From NCBI GenBank assembly GCA_001247695.2, contig LGRX02024661.1, positions 1 to 64,000 on the forward strand: a DNA stretch of 64,000 nt, given 5' to 3'. The notes under the pieces were generated by a model, which was not told the DNA's origin, made no database searches, and saw only the letters and a list, made by a program, of their open reading frames with translations. Source of the DNA: Cymbomonas tetramitiformis. Lineage: Eukaryota > Chlorophyta > Pyramimonadophyceae > Pyramimonadales > Pyramimonadaceae. Below are positions 1-9,870 of this stretch, piece after piece. Each line of letters starts with the position of its first letter. Positions within the stretch are counted from its first letter, which is position 1. The translations under genes and the position numbers were made by a program.

Positions 1-1764
1 CCCCTGCGTGTTCGGCGTTTCCAGAAGCTGATGCACCAACCCCTCACGGTCGCGCGCGCGGCGAATCTGTGTCGCGTCTTCGGACGCGTCGACGAAAAAT
101 TGCTCCCAGCGATCGCGCAACTCGTACACGATCACAGGCAGGTACGCCAGCAGTCGCGCGCCGATGCGGACTCCGCCGATCACGGCCTGCGCGGAGGCCC
201 TCACGGCCAGCGCCACCGACGGCGGTGTGGCGACGCAGCGTTTCCGCGTTTTGTCCCAGGAGGGTGGATGCACGGAAAAAAGATTTTCGCAAACGCCGGC
301 ATCGTCGAGGTCCACGGCGTGCGCCATCGCGTACTGCATGTAGTTGAAACAGCCCATGTACCATCGATCCAAGCTGTCGGCGGTAAACCCCACCGCGTCC
401 GCCATCAGCGTGATCACACCGTCGAAGTCGAAGGTGCGGTAGTACTCCGCGTAGTCCATGCACAACAACCAGGGCGGATGATGCAGGTACGGTTCCGCGG
501 GCACGCCGTACGGGTACTCGCCGTCGGACCCGGTGTACCCGTTCCAGCACACGGAGTATTTGCGTTCGCTGCCATCGAAGGTGCCGAACGCGCCGTATCC
601 GCCGTCGCTGTCGCGCGCGTCCGACGTTAGCTCTCCGGCCATCAGGGCGTCGCCATCGTCACCACCGGCGCTCGCGTCGTCGTTGGCGTCGACGCGTACA
701 CCCCCCGTCCGCAGGATGTACTGCGCCGGCACCTTGATCATCATGCAGACCGACGCGACGATCGCGTTCAAAGCCAGCGGCGCGTGATAGTTGTACGGCA
801 GACAGTCGGATCGCACGTCCGAGTCGAAGTCGCACACCCGGCAGTACTGCACTTTCGCATCGTACGCGTCGACCACCAATGTCGGATCGTAGAGTTTTTG
901 GCGGTAGCAGAACTTGTTGAACGTCGGCTTTTCGGCGGCGGCGTGGGCGGAGGGCGCGTAGTAGTCCGCCAGCTGCACCGGCGAGTGAGCGGCGGGGGGG
1001 TAGTAGTCCAACGGGGAACCCAGCGTTTCCCAGAAGAGGCGCGCGAAGCCGCACGGCACGATCACGGACTCGCGCACGGCCCACATGCCGCGTTGCAGCG
1101 CGAAGCAGGAGTGCAGGAAGTCCGGCGACGCGTCCACAAAGTGTTGTTTGACGACCCAGTCGTAGATCTCTTGGCCGAGGTGCGACAGGAACGCCGACCA
1201 CGCGAAGACGAGCTCCAACAGCACGTCCGCCGTCAGACGCAGAACCGTGTCCCGCAGAATTGAAACCGCGCGCTTGCCCGCCAGTACCACGACGTTGAAC
1301 GCTCCCGCAAACGCGGAATACAGGGTGGCCAAAAATCGCAGGTACATCTTCAACGGATAGAAGATGGGTCGGTGCAGCTCATCGTACGCGACGTTCGTTT
1401 TACTCACGAGCGTGTGCCCCTCGAACGCCAGCACGAACGCCGCGACGGTCACAAGCATGGCTATCAGCAGAAAGTACCGATAGGTGACCATCGCGTTGAC
1501 GCACGCGGCGACCAGGTCGGAGGCGTACTTTAACGCATTGCTCAAGCCGTTCATGACGTACATCGTCAGGTTGATAAAGTGCTGCCGCAGATGGTCCTGG
1601 TTGAAATCTTGAAACAGGACGTCCCGTTTTACGGTGCGATTTACGTCGGTCGCGATGTCCACATGTACGATGGTGGCAAACAGGTAGAGTCCGAACGACC
1701 ATAGCGATCCGAGCGTAAAGCCGGTGGTGAGTGTTAAGAAGTACCATGCGTACGCGTTGCTCAT
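1..1764 (-). CDS. Large membrane protein, C-terminal part beyond left edge
   Basis: One frame is open for 588 codons from an ATG at 1764 to the first base of the window, with no stop, so the 3' end lies outside. Hydrophobic segments near residues 8-32, 95-115 and 128-150 suggest a multi-pass N-terminal half. The rest is a Cys/Tyr/Trp-rich, probably non-cytosolic region with acidic stretches, and further hydrophobic stretches follow near residues 540-560. A run of TA repeats lies 40-60 nt upstream of the ATG. Codon use is GC-rich like the giant genes at 38-61 kb. I do not recognise the family; a virion or host-membrane protein is an inference. Confidence 0.8.
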   Translation of the reverse strand, partial: MSNAYAWYFLTLTTGFTLGSLWSFGLYLFATIVHVDIATDVNRTVKRDVLFQDFNQDHLRQHFINLTMYVMNGLSNALKYASDLVAACVNAMVTYRYFLLIAMLVTVAAFVLAFEGHTLVSKTNVAYDELHRPIFYPLKMYLRFLATLYSAFAGAFNVVVLAGKRAVSILRDTVLRLTADVLLELVFAWSAFLSHLGQEIYDWVVKQHFVDASPDFLHSCFALQRGMWAVRESVIVPCGFARLFWETLGSPLDYYPPAAHSPVQLADYYAPSAHAAAEKPTFNKFCYRQKLYDPTLVVDAYDAKVQYCRVCDFDSDVRSDCLPYNYHAPLALNAIVASVCMMIKVPAQYILRTGGVRVDANDDASAGGDDGDALMAGELTSDARDSDGGYGAFGTFDGSERKYSVCWNGYTGSDGEYPYGVPAEPYLHHPPWLLCMDYAEYYRTFDFDGVITLMADAVGFTADSLDRWYMGCFNYMQYAMAHAVDLDDAGVCENLFSVHPPSWDKTRKRCVATPPSVALAVRASAQAVIGGVRIGARLLAYLPVIVYELRDRWEQFFVDASEDATQIRRARDREGLVHQLLETPNTQG

Positions 1765-1804
1765 CCTCGCCGCACCTCCGTGTTACACACCCGCACGGGG
1801 GGTG

Positions 1805-1826
1805 TGTATATATATATATATATACT
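1805..1826 (-). promoter_or_regulatory. TA-repeat promoter of the left-edge membrane protein gene
   Basis: A run of alternating T and A lies 41-62 nt upstream of the minus-strand ATG at 1764. It occupies the same place as the TATA boxes of the other genes in the window. Confidence 0.5.
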
Positions 1827-1916
1827 TATATGCCGATCACAATATGCCAACGTACCCGGACATGGCGGTTTGATCGTTTTTTTCGTGCAAAACGTGCACG
1901 CGGTGCTCGATCGTAT

Positions 1917-1924
1917 TATAAATA
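1917..1924 (+). promoter_or_regulatory. TATA box (TATAAATA)
   Basis: A perfect TATAAATA begins 45 nt upstream of the ATG at 1962, the spacing seen before many genes here. Confidence 0.65.
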
Positions 1925-1961
1925 GCAGGCCTTGTTGTGGAATAAAAGCAAATAGTGCAAG

Positions 1962-2426
1962 ATGTCGGTTGCAAATTTTAATATGTCAGACATTACCGGA
2001 CAAGCCTCCGCACTCCTCACAGACACCGCGCGCAATATCGAAAACGGTGCAACTAATATAGCAAAAGGTGTTAAAGCTGGTTTGGGCTTAGACGACATAA
2101 TGACGGCCGTACTCAAAGTAAACAACAATGTAGACGGAGGCACAATCGACATGCATTACAAGGACGGTTGGGACGAAAAAAAAAACAACTTACAGGAAAT
2201 TATTGATCGATACGTAAAACTGAACTGTTTAAGCAGCTACGAGTGCCAGCCGTGTGTTCAAGAAATGTATGAAATATTTAAGCCATGGCTTGTAACGAAG
2301 AAGATCTATTGGGATAAATTCGAAGCGGAATTCAACTGCGGCACCAACCCGTATACTCGTTCCTATCTTTGCAAGTATCTTGACACAGCATTTAAAAACG
2401 ACGGCAGAAGCGGTAAACAACGTTAA
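1962..2426 (+). CDS. Hypothetical protein, 154 aa
   Basis: This is a complete frame starting at the first ATG after a well-placed TATA box. The N-terminal 45 residues are Ala/Thr/Asn-rich and low in complexity. The C-terminal half is charged, with several cysteines (two close together near residue 95, others at about 125 and 136), so it could be disulfide-bonded or metal-binding. There is no clear signal peptide or membrane segment. Base composition is lower in GC than the flanking left-edge gene. Function unknown. Confidence 0.75.
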   Translation: MSVANFNMSDITGQASALLTDTARNIENGATNIAKGVKAGLGLDDIMTAVLKVNNNVDGGTIDMHYKDGWDEKKNNLQEIIDRYVKLNCLSSYECQPCVQEMYEIFKPWLVTKKIYWDKFEAEFNCGTNPYTRSYLCKYLDTAFKNDGRSGKQR

Positions 2427-2500
2427 CAAGAAACTACATCGCCGCGATGAACGCAACGCGATGTCGGTGTGGTCCGCGAATGAGCGCCAATGCGAACGGC

Positions 2501-3634
2501 CTACTCAGGCACCGGTGTATCTTTACTTGATTGATTGGCAACTGCCGTGTTAATAGATGATTCGTCCATTGTACAAAAAATCGATTCATCCACCTCGTCT
2601 AGAGCCTTCGCCATTTTTTTATCAATTATTTTACGCATCATGTTGCATAATTTAAGAAACCTTTTGTACTCTGCCTTTGGATTTAGTTGAAATAACGCAC
2701 AGATGCAACAAACGAATACCAGTACAAGGGGAAGGTCGCTCTCTTGCGCTAGTAGATTGATTACACATGACAACTTGTGCAACACCGAGCCTTGCCCCAC
2801 GGACAGTATAGAGTACAACTCCTCGTCCGTAATTTTTACTGATGCACTTTTCGCACACGGGCTAAAATCAATAAATCTCACATCGACGCAGACCGCATCG
2901 CGGTCTATCGGCATTACGTTCACGTCAGTTTCGTCCACTTTCAAGTCGATCAATCGAAAATTTTTGCGTTTTTCGGGTACCGTATACGCACATAAGTTGA
3001 CCTGTTGATCCAATTCGGCGTCATTCGTCGTTACGAAAATGTTTTCAGTATGCAGATCTTCATGTAACAAACTGATTGGAGCTTGGTGCATTTTGTTGAT
3101 CAGTCTTGTTATTTTTTTGCAGAGTCTGGGCAATTTACTAAGGTACAGGCGTGCAGTTGTATTGGCAGCGCCATCAAGGTTGCCATCCATTGCATCCGTT
3201 ATAATATTCAGCATTTGATTGAAGTAACCTTCAAAACTTTGCGGTAACCGACGCATTTTTATATAGCCGTAGGCGTTTATACTTTTTTCTGAAAATGCGA
3301 CACCGGATTCGTAAACCTCGGGCCCGATTTCTTCTTCGCCGCATCTGGTAGCTATGTCGCATTCCTCGTGAAACTTTATTATCTCAAATGTTTCTTTTTG
3401 GGTAAAACGACATATCTTTACCAAACACTGAAAAGGTAGTGGTTCTTCGTCGTTTGACTCATCCGGCTTGTCAGTATGACAATCGACCGGCAAACCTCTA
3501 CCAGACTCCGAGGGAATTATCGTATTATGGGTGTAATACTTTTTCAAGCATTGGTATGTGTAAGCGCTCGAGCTTGCCGCATCATTCGCTGTCCGTGTAT
3601 TTTTCGGGTCCACTACTGGATTTATACAGGACAT
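2501..3634 (-). CDS. Divergent protein-kinase-like protein
   Basis: The protein is 377 aa from the ATG at 3634, chosen because a TATAAATA box lies 40 nt upstream; further upstream only a TTG is available. A catalytic-loop-like motif HEDLHTEN lies near residues 191-198, matching the HxDxxxxN pattern of eukaryotic kinases and related phosphotransferases. An IDFS motif near 255-258 stands where DFG is expected. A clear glycine-rich loop is not visible, so it may be an atypical kinase or a pseudokinase. A hydrophobic stretch follows near residue 305. The substrate cannot be told. Confidence 0.7.
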   Translation of the reverse strand: MSCINPVVDPKNTRTANDAASSSAYTYQCLKKYYTHNTIIPSESGRGLPVDCHTDKPDESNDEEPLPFQCLVKICRFTQKETFEIIKFHEECDIATRCGEEEIGPEVYESGVAFSEKSINAYGYIKMRRLPQSFEGYFNQMLNIITDAMDGNLDGAANTTARLYLSKLPRLCKKITRLINKMHQAPISLLHEDLHTENIFVTTNDAELDQQVNLCAYTVPEKRKNFRLIDLKVDETDVNVMPIDRDAVCVDVRFIDFSPCAKSASVKITDEELYSILSVGQGSVLHKLSCVINLLAQESDLPLVLVFVCCICALFQLNPKAEYKRFLKLCNMMRKIIDKKMAKALDEVDESIFCTMDESSINTAVANQSSKDTPVPE

Positions 3635-3666
3635 GTTGACCGAACATACCCTAAGTGTGTAGAAAG

Positions 3667-3674
3667 TATTTATA
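3667..3674 (-). promoter_or_regulatory. TATA box of the kinase-like gene
   Basis: On the minus strand this reads TATAAATA, 40 nt upstream of the ATG at 3634. It decides the start codon of that gene. Confidence 0.65.
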
Positions 3675-3813
3675 TAGTCAAAAACCAATTACGTGCGCAG
3701 CTTTAAGAGCGCGAACGCCGCGCGCCGTGTCGGTCCGAATATAGCGGGGCAAAGCGCGGGAGGGATTCGCCCCCGAACGCGGAACCGACCAAACGATATA
3801 AAGCCGAGCGGAC

Positions 3814-3835
3814 TATCGAGAGGAAGCTCTCGGTA
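3814..3835 (-). terminator. 3' hairpin after the dioxygenase-like gene
   Basis: A 9-bp stem (one G-T pair) with a GAAG loop sits about 33 nt past the stop of the minus-strand gene ending at 3868. Hairpins at transcript 3' ends are known in some giant viruses such as mimivirus. Only a few genes here have one, so a termination role is inferred. Confidence 0.4.
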
Positions 3836-3867
3836 TTGGGCAGGCCAAAACTTTAGCCCAAATCTTT

Positions 3868-5715
3868 TTAGATTCTCCGTTTGTTCGACAAATTTTCGAT
3901 CAAACGCCGTATCACTGTGGGCTGGAGACCGAAGTTGTCGACGCTCGGTTTCAGTATGTTCCGCTCAACTTCGTCGTACACGGGAAATAGATCGTCCCAT
4001 TGAATATCGAGACGCTGCATTCCTGAATAATTGGGGTTGTACCGAATTTCCGATAGACTTGGAGCGTGCAGTGGCATAACGTAGTATTTTTTTTCTGGGC
4101 CGTCTTGGTCCATGGAATCCTCGTCCATGTTACTAGGTAGCGGCTTCGCTAAGCCGGTATTGACGTAGACATTTTCCACGACGCGCATCTCCTCACGTAC
4201 GTATAAATTAAACCACCTGAGCAAATTAGGTTTTTGGGCGTTCATATCTACGCCCTTCCGATTATACATGGACGGCATCTGGTTGGACGGCAATTTCGGC
4301 ACACGCATATTTTCGCACACGTCGTCCACATTTTGGGCGCGATGATCCCCGTCCTGCGCGTGACTGACAGTATCCGGCGAAATCTCTTTGTTGCCAAACT
4401 CGAGGAGATCTCTGTCGTCGCTCGTCAGGCGAAACTGCAGGTATAACCGAAACATCGGTTCCGGCGGTTTTACGGCCCTCACTTCGTGCACGATCGTCTG
4501 ATGCATGAGGAAAATCGTACCCGGAGGAGTGCGCACGAGCGTTTTAAGTGTTGGATTGCCCGCGCTGGGACCACCCCTGTCTTCGATCAGAGACGTCATG
4601 TCGTCGTATGTTAGTTTCCCGAAGCCCATGTTTTTGCCTTGTCTTCTTGCTTTTGCTGGCACGACGTAACCGTGACTGTTGGAATATAACGAAGCGCCTT
4701 GCGGTACGGACTCACCGGTGACCGGGTCTTTGCCTTGGTTGAAGGCGATCCATCCACCGAAGGTGACATCGGGCAATGGCTCCGAAATTTTTGCTTCGCG
4801 GTAGTCGCCGTCCCCGTATTGCGAAGTTTCGGCGTTGTCTTGATGCCATAACTCGGACGTGGGCGAACGGACCCGCACGCTCATACGGCCAAAAAGCTGT
4901 TGCAGTCTTACAGCTTCTGCTTTAGGGTGCTTGGTTTTTTTTCGGTAATCATCTAGCACCTTAGCAACAACAACATGCGCACGCAGACGAATTGCACGAA
5001 CGAAGCGATTATGAAAGCTGCTAGCGGTGTTTACCGCGCCGAACCCGGTGCAGCCGTACTCCCATTTCTCGTTCCTCTTACAATTTTTCGGTTTGAATTC
5101 GGGGAGATCTTCGCACAGGGTGCGTTGGAATTCTTCAAGCGCAGCAGAAATCTCCTCTTCATCCATAAAATTTAGCAGTACGTATCCGTTTTCATAAAGA
5201 TGCTCCGCCGCTTCCGACGGGTCTTCAAAAACTTTTATCTCCGGGGTGGTGTGTTTTTCTGCGAGTGTACCATATTCGTCCTCTTTCCAACGTCCCGCGT
5301 CCTCGGTTTCGGATAATGTTTCAGAATCTTCGGGAACGTAGTCTGGGTCGTCGTCATCATCTCTAACGCCTAGTTTGCCGACGCGCCCCGCGACGTTAGC
5401 ATGCTCCGCCGAAATGGTGTGTCCCTCTGCGAGCATTCCATTATCGGCTTGTTCCCGATCCTCCGCGTCTCCGTTTTCGGATGAAGCTTCAGAATTTACG
5501 GGATGGAAGTCTGGATCGTCTTTGGCGTTTTCGTGTACTTGCGCTGCTGCACTTGTTCCTCGTTGCCCGGAAACCGCGGCAATTGGTGGCAATCCTGTAT
5601 CGTCTTTAGTGTCATACAAGATTTCAACATCGTTTTCGCTATCGTTTTCGCTATCGCTACGCTCTTGGTATTTACGTTTTTCCGGCGGCGCGAACAGTAT
5701 ATACGTTACCGACAT
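3868..5715 (-). CDS. Phytanoyl-CoA dioxygenase-like 2OG-Fe(II) oxygenase with acidic N-terminus
   Basis: The protein is 615 aa from the ATG at 5715; an AT-rich TATA-like element lies about 30 nt upstream. The C-terminal two thirds resemble the PhyH family of non-haem iron, 2-oxoglutarate-dependent oxygenases. WHQD near residues 290-293 gives the HxD pair, VHEV near 410 the distal His, and FRLY near 423 the 2OG-binding Arg. The first 160 residues are acidic and hold two diverged copies of a roughly 50-residue unit starting DDPDF/DDPDY and ending EGHT/EKHT. This tail may be a protein- or histone-binding region. The substrate is unknown. Confidence 0.7.
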   Translation of the reverse strand: MSVTYILFAPPEKRKYQERSDSENDSENDVEILYDTKDDTGLPPIAAVSGQRGTSAAAQVHENAKDDPDFHPVNSEASSENGDAEDREQADNGMLAEGHTISAEHANVAGRVGKLGVRDDDDDPDYVPEDSETLSETEDAGRWKEDEYGTLAEKHTTPEIKVFEDPSEAAEHLYENGYVLLNFMDEEEISAALEEFQRTLCEDLPEFKPKNCKRNEKWEYGCTGFGAVNTASSFHNRFVRAIRLRAHVVVAKVLDDYRKKTKHPKAEAVRLQQLFGRMSVRVRSPTSELWHQDNAETSQYGDGDYREAKISEPLPDVTFGGWIAFNQGKDPVTGESVPQGASLYSNSHGYVVPAKARRQGKNMGFGKLTYDDMTSLIEDRGGPSAGNPTLKTLVRTPPGTIFLMHQTIVHEVRAVKPPEPMFRLYLQFRLTSDDRDLLEFGNKEISPDTVSHAQDGDHRAQNVDDVCENMRVPKLPSNQMPSMYNRKGVDMNAQKPNLLRWFNLYVREEMRVVENVYVNTGLAKPLPSNMDEDSMDQDGPEKKYYVMPLHAPSLSEIRYNPNYSGMQRLDIQWDDLFPVYDEVERNILKPSVDNFGLQPTVIRRLIENLSNKRRI

Positions 5716-5897
5716 GCTTGCCGACGTCTCCACGCCAAACGTATAAAATATTTCTACCGTACGGCGTTCGTTTATTTATACCGTCTTAGCACGGGAGGAG
5801 TCCCATCATTGAAAAATCGTACAGCGCATTCGGTTAAGAATACGGTGACCCGATCCGCTTGCACGAAAATATAGATACACACACGCGCGCGCGATAA

Positions 5898-6242
5898 TGG
5901 CCTGCACGCGACCGCCGTAAGCATGTCCGTTTTCATGACGAGTGCGCACCGAACCGGTTCTGGCACACCAGAACATCCCATGGTTATCCCAAGGATGAGA
6001 CTATTGGCGCGATCGATGCAGACTACATCGATTACCATTCGCCCAACGCCTACCACGTTTGGGATCCCGACACGGATTTATCTGAACATATAAAATACAC
6101 GGACAGTATAACCACCGAGCATCGCATTTTCTTCGTCGGGGAAGCGTACGATCCAACATTCAGCGCGTGGATCGAGGGCGCCTTGAACACAGCATGCGCA
6201 ACGGCGAATTTTATAAAAAAGATTAACACCTGTATAAACTGA
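5898..6242 (+). pseudogene. C-terminal fragment of a flavin amine oxidase
   Basis: A plus-strand frame without ATG is open from 5898 to a stop at 6240-6242. Its last 35 residues contain RIFFVGEAYDPTFSAWIEGA, matching the FAD-binding C-terminal signature (FxGEA...GxxEGA) of monoamine/polyamine oxidases. The N-terminal Rossmann GxGxxG region and about three quarters of the expected length are missing, and nothing in the 180 bp upstream supplies a start. I read it as a truncated relic of a once complete gene. The family assignment is from the motif only. Confidence 0.65.
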
Positions 6243-6499
6243 ATTATGATTGCGCAAACGTACAAAAAGGTCAGTTCGTATTCGTTTAGAAACCAGCTGT
6301 AATAAAGCAGCGCGTAAAGGAGATGCGCGGACACTTGCACGATCGTGGCGATGGATCGATTTGTGCGCTTCCATCTTTTGACTTCGGTATTCCAAAACCA
6401 TCGTGGTGGAAAGAAATACAAAACAGGTTTGATTGACTATCCAGGTAGGCCCTCCTTTCCAGTTACCGTCGCTTTACGTTCGACCCGCGGACCGGTGCC

Positions 6500-6799
6500 A
6501 TGACGCGCTTCGGACTGACCTTGAGCGACGCGCGACGGCTGTCGGACGGGTCGCTCAGTTTCACGCGCTCCTACTGGAAAGGCGGGCACCCACGTCCGCG
6601 GAACGAAGATTTGTTCGTTTGGGCCGAAAAGGGATGGCACGCTTCGACCAGGGGTAAACGCGCGCACGAAACGGTCGGCGTTGCACTACCACGCAGACAC
6701 CTACGTCCGCGGAACGAAGAGTTTTTTTTTGGGCTAAAAAGCGATGGCACGCTTCGACCAGGGGTGCACGCTGTGGCGCGCTGCGTTAATGGGGGGTGA
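6500..6799 (+). CDS. Short frame over an internal duplication, possibly degenerate
   Basis: A 99-codon frame from ATG 6500. It spans a duplicated segment (copies at 6592-6655 and 6703-6765). In protein the first copy reads RNEDLFVWAEKGWH and the second drifts after a long T run at 6722-6730 that puts the second copy in another frame. No TATA box is seen at the usual distance. It could be a decaying gene or chance. No family recognised. Confidence 0.25.
   Translation: MTRFGLTLSDARRLSDGSLSFTRSYWKGGHPRPRNEDLFVWAEKGWHASTRGKRAHETVGVALPRRHLRPRNEEFFFGLKSDGTLRPGVHAVARCVNGG
6592..6765 (+). repeat. Imperfect direct repeat, two 63-64-bp copies
   Basis: Copies at 6592-6655 and 6703-6765 share long identical runs at both ends (for example TGGCACGCTTCGACCAGGGG). 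The second copy has a nine-T run. Confidence 0.7.
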
Positions 6800-6978
6800 G
6801 ACGGTTATGGGTCCAAATCGCTAAAATGGCAAAGCGCGCATCGTGGCTAGCGCTCGTATATAGACTACGGCGACGGCGTATAGGCTACGGCCGAATTTAT
6901 GTACGTAACGCGTATTCAAGTTCACCGATTTCAACATTATTTTACATTGACGATTCGCCAAAATTCAAGATATCATCG

Positions 6979-9870
6979 TCATGCAGATTCGAGCTGAGGC
7001 GGCCTACGGAGGTTCGATATCTCGACGCTGCAATCTGCGATCGCTTTTATAATTTTTCTAATAGAATGTAAGTGGGTAGCAAACACGTGTAACTCGTACG
7101 GGCGTTTGTTCGGTGTTTTGCACGCTGTGTATATTTCGTGCAGCTTCAGATAAACATCTGTGTGAAGTTTGCTGTCGCCCTCTTTCCATAAATGAAACAT
7201 TTTTTCGGGCACACTGTATTCATTTACCTCGTCGAGCATGAGCATTAAGTTTTCCATGTTTTCGATACCGGGCAGACGTCCAAGCAGCTTTGCGGTGAAC
7301 TTGCACCGCACGCGCACACGATTCGATAGACACACTAGAAAAAAACGAACGCAGTTAAGCAGGTATTCCTTCGTGGCGTGGTCGCCCCCACCGTAAGTAC
7401 ATCGATCATCGTGGCAGTTTAGATTAAGTTGGTAAGACTCAGCGTTGTTGAGTCCCTTTTTCACGGACGTTTCCGCCATTAAACTCTCAAATCCCGCGAG
7501 GTAAAACTCCACCATTCGTCGCTTGCACGCGGCATCCAGGCGCACGTCTTCGTCATCGGTCTGTACATCTTGCATCGCAAAACCCATCTCGCGTTTAAAT
7601 TCGTGATATTCGATACCGTTTACCTCAGGCGCGTGTTCGAGTTTAGCGTCATCTAGCTTGCTAGCAGCAGGCGTAGGTAGGTTGCTTATACCTGTGTCGT
7701 AGAAATTAAACTCCTCAAGAATCGCCGCTGTAATCCTAGCAAACTCCGTATTGTAATAGGGCTGTACGTAATTTTTTACCCATTTGGTATCAGCTTTGTA
7801 AGTGTACACATCGATAAGCGCGTCCGCAGGGTTTACATTTTGCGAATTTGTGATTATATGTTTGCGCAATTCGTGCCGATAGTTTATCAAGTGTAAAAGA
7901 GTAAACGTGCAGAGGTCGTCGCCTTTGGATGTGTCTTTTTTGTGCATCACGCAGTAAGCGTGGTAGAGTAGTTTCACACTCTGAATGGCGTTGCAAATCG
8001 CCGGTTTTACAAGTTTTTCGATCCAATCGTAACGTGTCAGGGCGTTTTCGACCACGTCAAATGTCTGGGTACTAATATTTTGGTCTCTCGCGTTCGAACG
8101 TAGCATTTGTGCTTTGCGTTCGGCGGAATGACCCGACGTAGATTGTCCAATATACACGGTCGGGGGCGAAGCGGACAAAATGGCTTCGCGCGGTTGTAAA
8201 AGGAAGCGAATGGGATCCGTGTCGTACTTGGAAGCAACTAAAAACAGTACCCTTGATAAAGTAATGCCTGCGGTATGCATACCTTGCATGACGGACTGTT
8301 GCGAGCTAGCGTACCATTCGATATGCGTGCGCAGGTGAAACAAAAAGTGTGGCCAACCTATAACGTCCGTGCAATTAGAAAATGGTGCACCGTGATAACC
8401 ATCGGGGTCGATCAGGTTTGAAATGCGTATGTAAGCGTCTATTTCAAACCGCGTTAAGTTGATTGAACCTGCGCTGTAACAAATGGCGTGCATGTCGTAT
8501 TCGGTGTACACGTTTTTTGCTTTGAGGTTTGAAACAAGCTGATCGTGATCGATGTCGATGTTTTTACGGACGAACTCCAGCCATCTCCTGGGGGCGTGCA
8601 ATACAACCCGTGTGCGTAGTTCGCGCAGCTGTTTCGCGGCTACGGAAATCAGTTCTGTCAGCGTCGGGTCCATGATGTTATAGCTATACATGCCAGAGTT
8701 GGCACCTAACTCATGGTACGACACCCATTTTGGAGATTTCGTTTCGTCTATTTTATTATGTTTATTAAAAATTCGTTGGTCGAACGCGACGTATTTCATT
8801 AACCGTAAGACTTGAAGCACAACATGCTCATCGGATTCCTGCTGTTCTCCACACCCTTCCGTTGTCGCCACCACTACAAACTCTACCTCGTTCGTGCGTG
8901 TTTCTTTTTCTGCTTGATCATCGTCTGTTGTTGATGGAGCCTTTACGTTCAATCGAACGCCGTGGTGCGCAAAAGTGTAAAAATCCCAAAATTCGGTTGG
9001 TACGTATAGCAAGGGATGCCTGAACGCGCTAATGCACATACGGCTCAAAGCATCGTGGTTGTTTTCAATATTGGGAAAGTATTGTTGAAAATGCAGCCTG
9101 ATTGTAGGCAACTTTTGTTTAGCTAAATGTACTAAGGTTTTTAGTGTCATTGGGTTTTTGCCCAACAGCGTATGGTGCTTAAAGTGATATTGGATAAACG
9201 TGTCCAACATTTTATTACTTGTTGACAACATCTGTTGATCGCTCAATTTTTCGAGAACTTCAGCATTTTCGGTATGAAAACACCATGCCAGTTCGGTTGA
9301 ATACGTTAGGCGTAATAACCGCAACAACGACAAGCTGTAGTTTGCGGTAGCGACTGTTGCAGACACCGATTTCATTGCCTCGAAGTAGTGAGATAACCGG
9401 TCGGTTTCGACCTTCGCGCCCGCGCCGATTTGCAAACACGTAACAAAATCCAAATTATGTTGAACTCGTTTTAGCATCGTGTCAAACACAACTGTGTCCA
9501 CTCTACTCATGACGCGGAACTCCGCAATCGCCATACTCCAAATGAACGCGTACTGACTAAGAAAATCACGTCCGACGTCGCGTTGTCGACCTTCCGTTGC
9601 GAGCATAAAACTGGTAAATAAAAAACAATTTTGCGGCGACATACCCCGTTCCATGTCCATGCTCTTTATTTGGTTTACCATATTTAGCATTGATCGATAC
9701 GGGTACAACGCTTCGATAAGATACGGTGTATCGTCTTGCCAGCCTTCTCTCTCTAAAATAAACCCACGTCTACTATTAGTAAGTTCATCTTCGGTTCTTG
9801 GGCGCGATCCCTTCCTTCCTGGTGCCTTCACCTGGTTCCCGGGCGCGTAGAAGGTTGATAAGATCGACAT
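6979..9870 (-). CDS. Large hypothetical protein, 963 aa
   Basis: A single long frame from ATG 9870; upstream only a GTG is available. The protein is mostly helical in character, rich in Leu, His and Tyr, with scattered cysteines and no obvious signal peptide or long hydrophobic segment. A Lys/Arg-rich patch lies near residues 15-35. A weak TATA-like element (ATATAG) lies about 50 nt upstream. Composition is moderately AT-rich, like the genes at 2-6 kb. I do not recognise a domain. Its size suggests a structural or core protein, but nothing in the sequence proves this. Confidence 0.75.
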   Translation of the reverse strand: MSILSTFYAPGNQVKAPGRKGSRPRTEDELTNSRRGFILEREGWQDDTPYLIEALYPYRSMLNMVNQIKSMDMERGMSPQNCFLFTSFMLATEGRQRDVGRDFLSQYAFIWSMAIAEFRVMSRVDTVVFDTMLKRVQHNLDFVTCLQIGAGAKVETDRLSHYFEAMKSVSATVATANYSLSLLRLLRLTYSTELAWCFHTENAEVLEKLSDQQMLSTSNKMLDTFIQYHFKHHTLLGKNPMTLKTLVHLAKQKLPTIRLHFQQYFPNIENNHDALSRMCISAFRHPLLYVPTEFWDFYTFAHHGVRLNVKAPSTTDDDQAEKETRTNEVEFVVVATTEGCGEQQESDEHVVLQVLRLMKYVAFDQRIFNKHNKIDETKSPKWVSYHELGANSGMYSYNIMDPTLTELISVAAKQLRELRTRVVLHAPRRWLEFVRKNIDIDHDQLVSNLKAKNVYTEYDMHAICYSAGSINLTRFEIDAYIRISNLIDPDGYHGAPFSNCTDVIGWPHFLFHLRTHIEWYASSQQSVMQGMHTAGITLSRVLFLVASKYDTDPIRFLLQPREAILSASPPTVYIGQSTSGHSAERKAQMLRSNARDQNISTQTFDVVENALTRYDWIEKLVKPAICNAIQSVKLLYHAYCVMHKKDTSKGDDLCTFTLLHLINYRHELRKHIITNSQNVNPADALIDVYTYKADTKWVKNYVQPYYNTEFARITAAILEEFNFYDTGISNLPTPAASKLDDAKLEHAPEVNGIEYHEFKREMGFAMQDVQTDDEDVRLDAACKRRMVEFYLAGFESLMAETSVKKGLNNAESYQLNLNCHDDRCTYGGGDHATKEYLLNCVRFFLVCLSNRVRVRCKFTAKLLGRLPGIENMENLMLMLDEVNEYSVPEKMFHLWKEGDSKLHTDVYLKLHEIYTACKTPNKRPYELHVFATHLHSIRKIIKAIADCSVEISNLRRPPQLESA

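Noticed and set aside
6050..6421. Minus-strand frame with two hydrophobic stretches
   Set aside because: It has no ATG, and its 3' half lies opposite the amine-oxidase relic, which has the recognisable motif.
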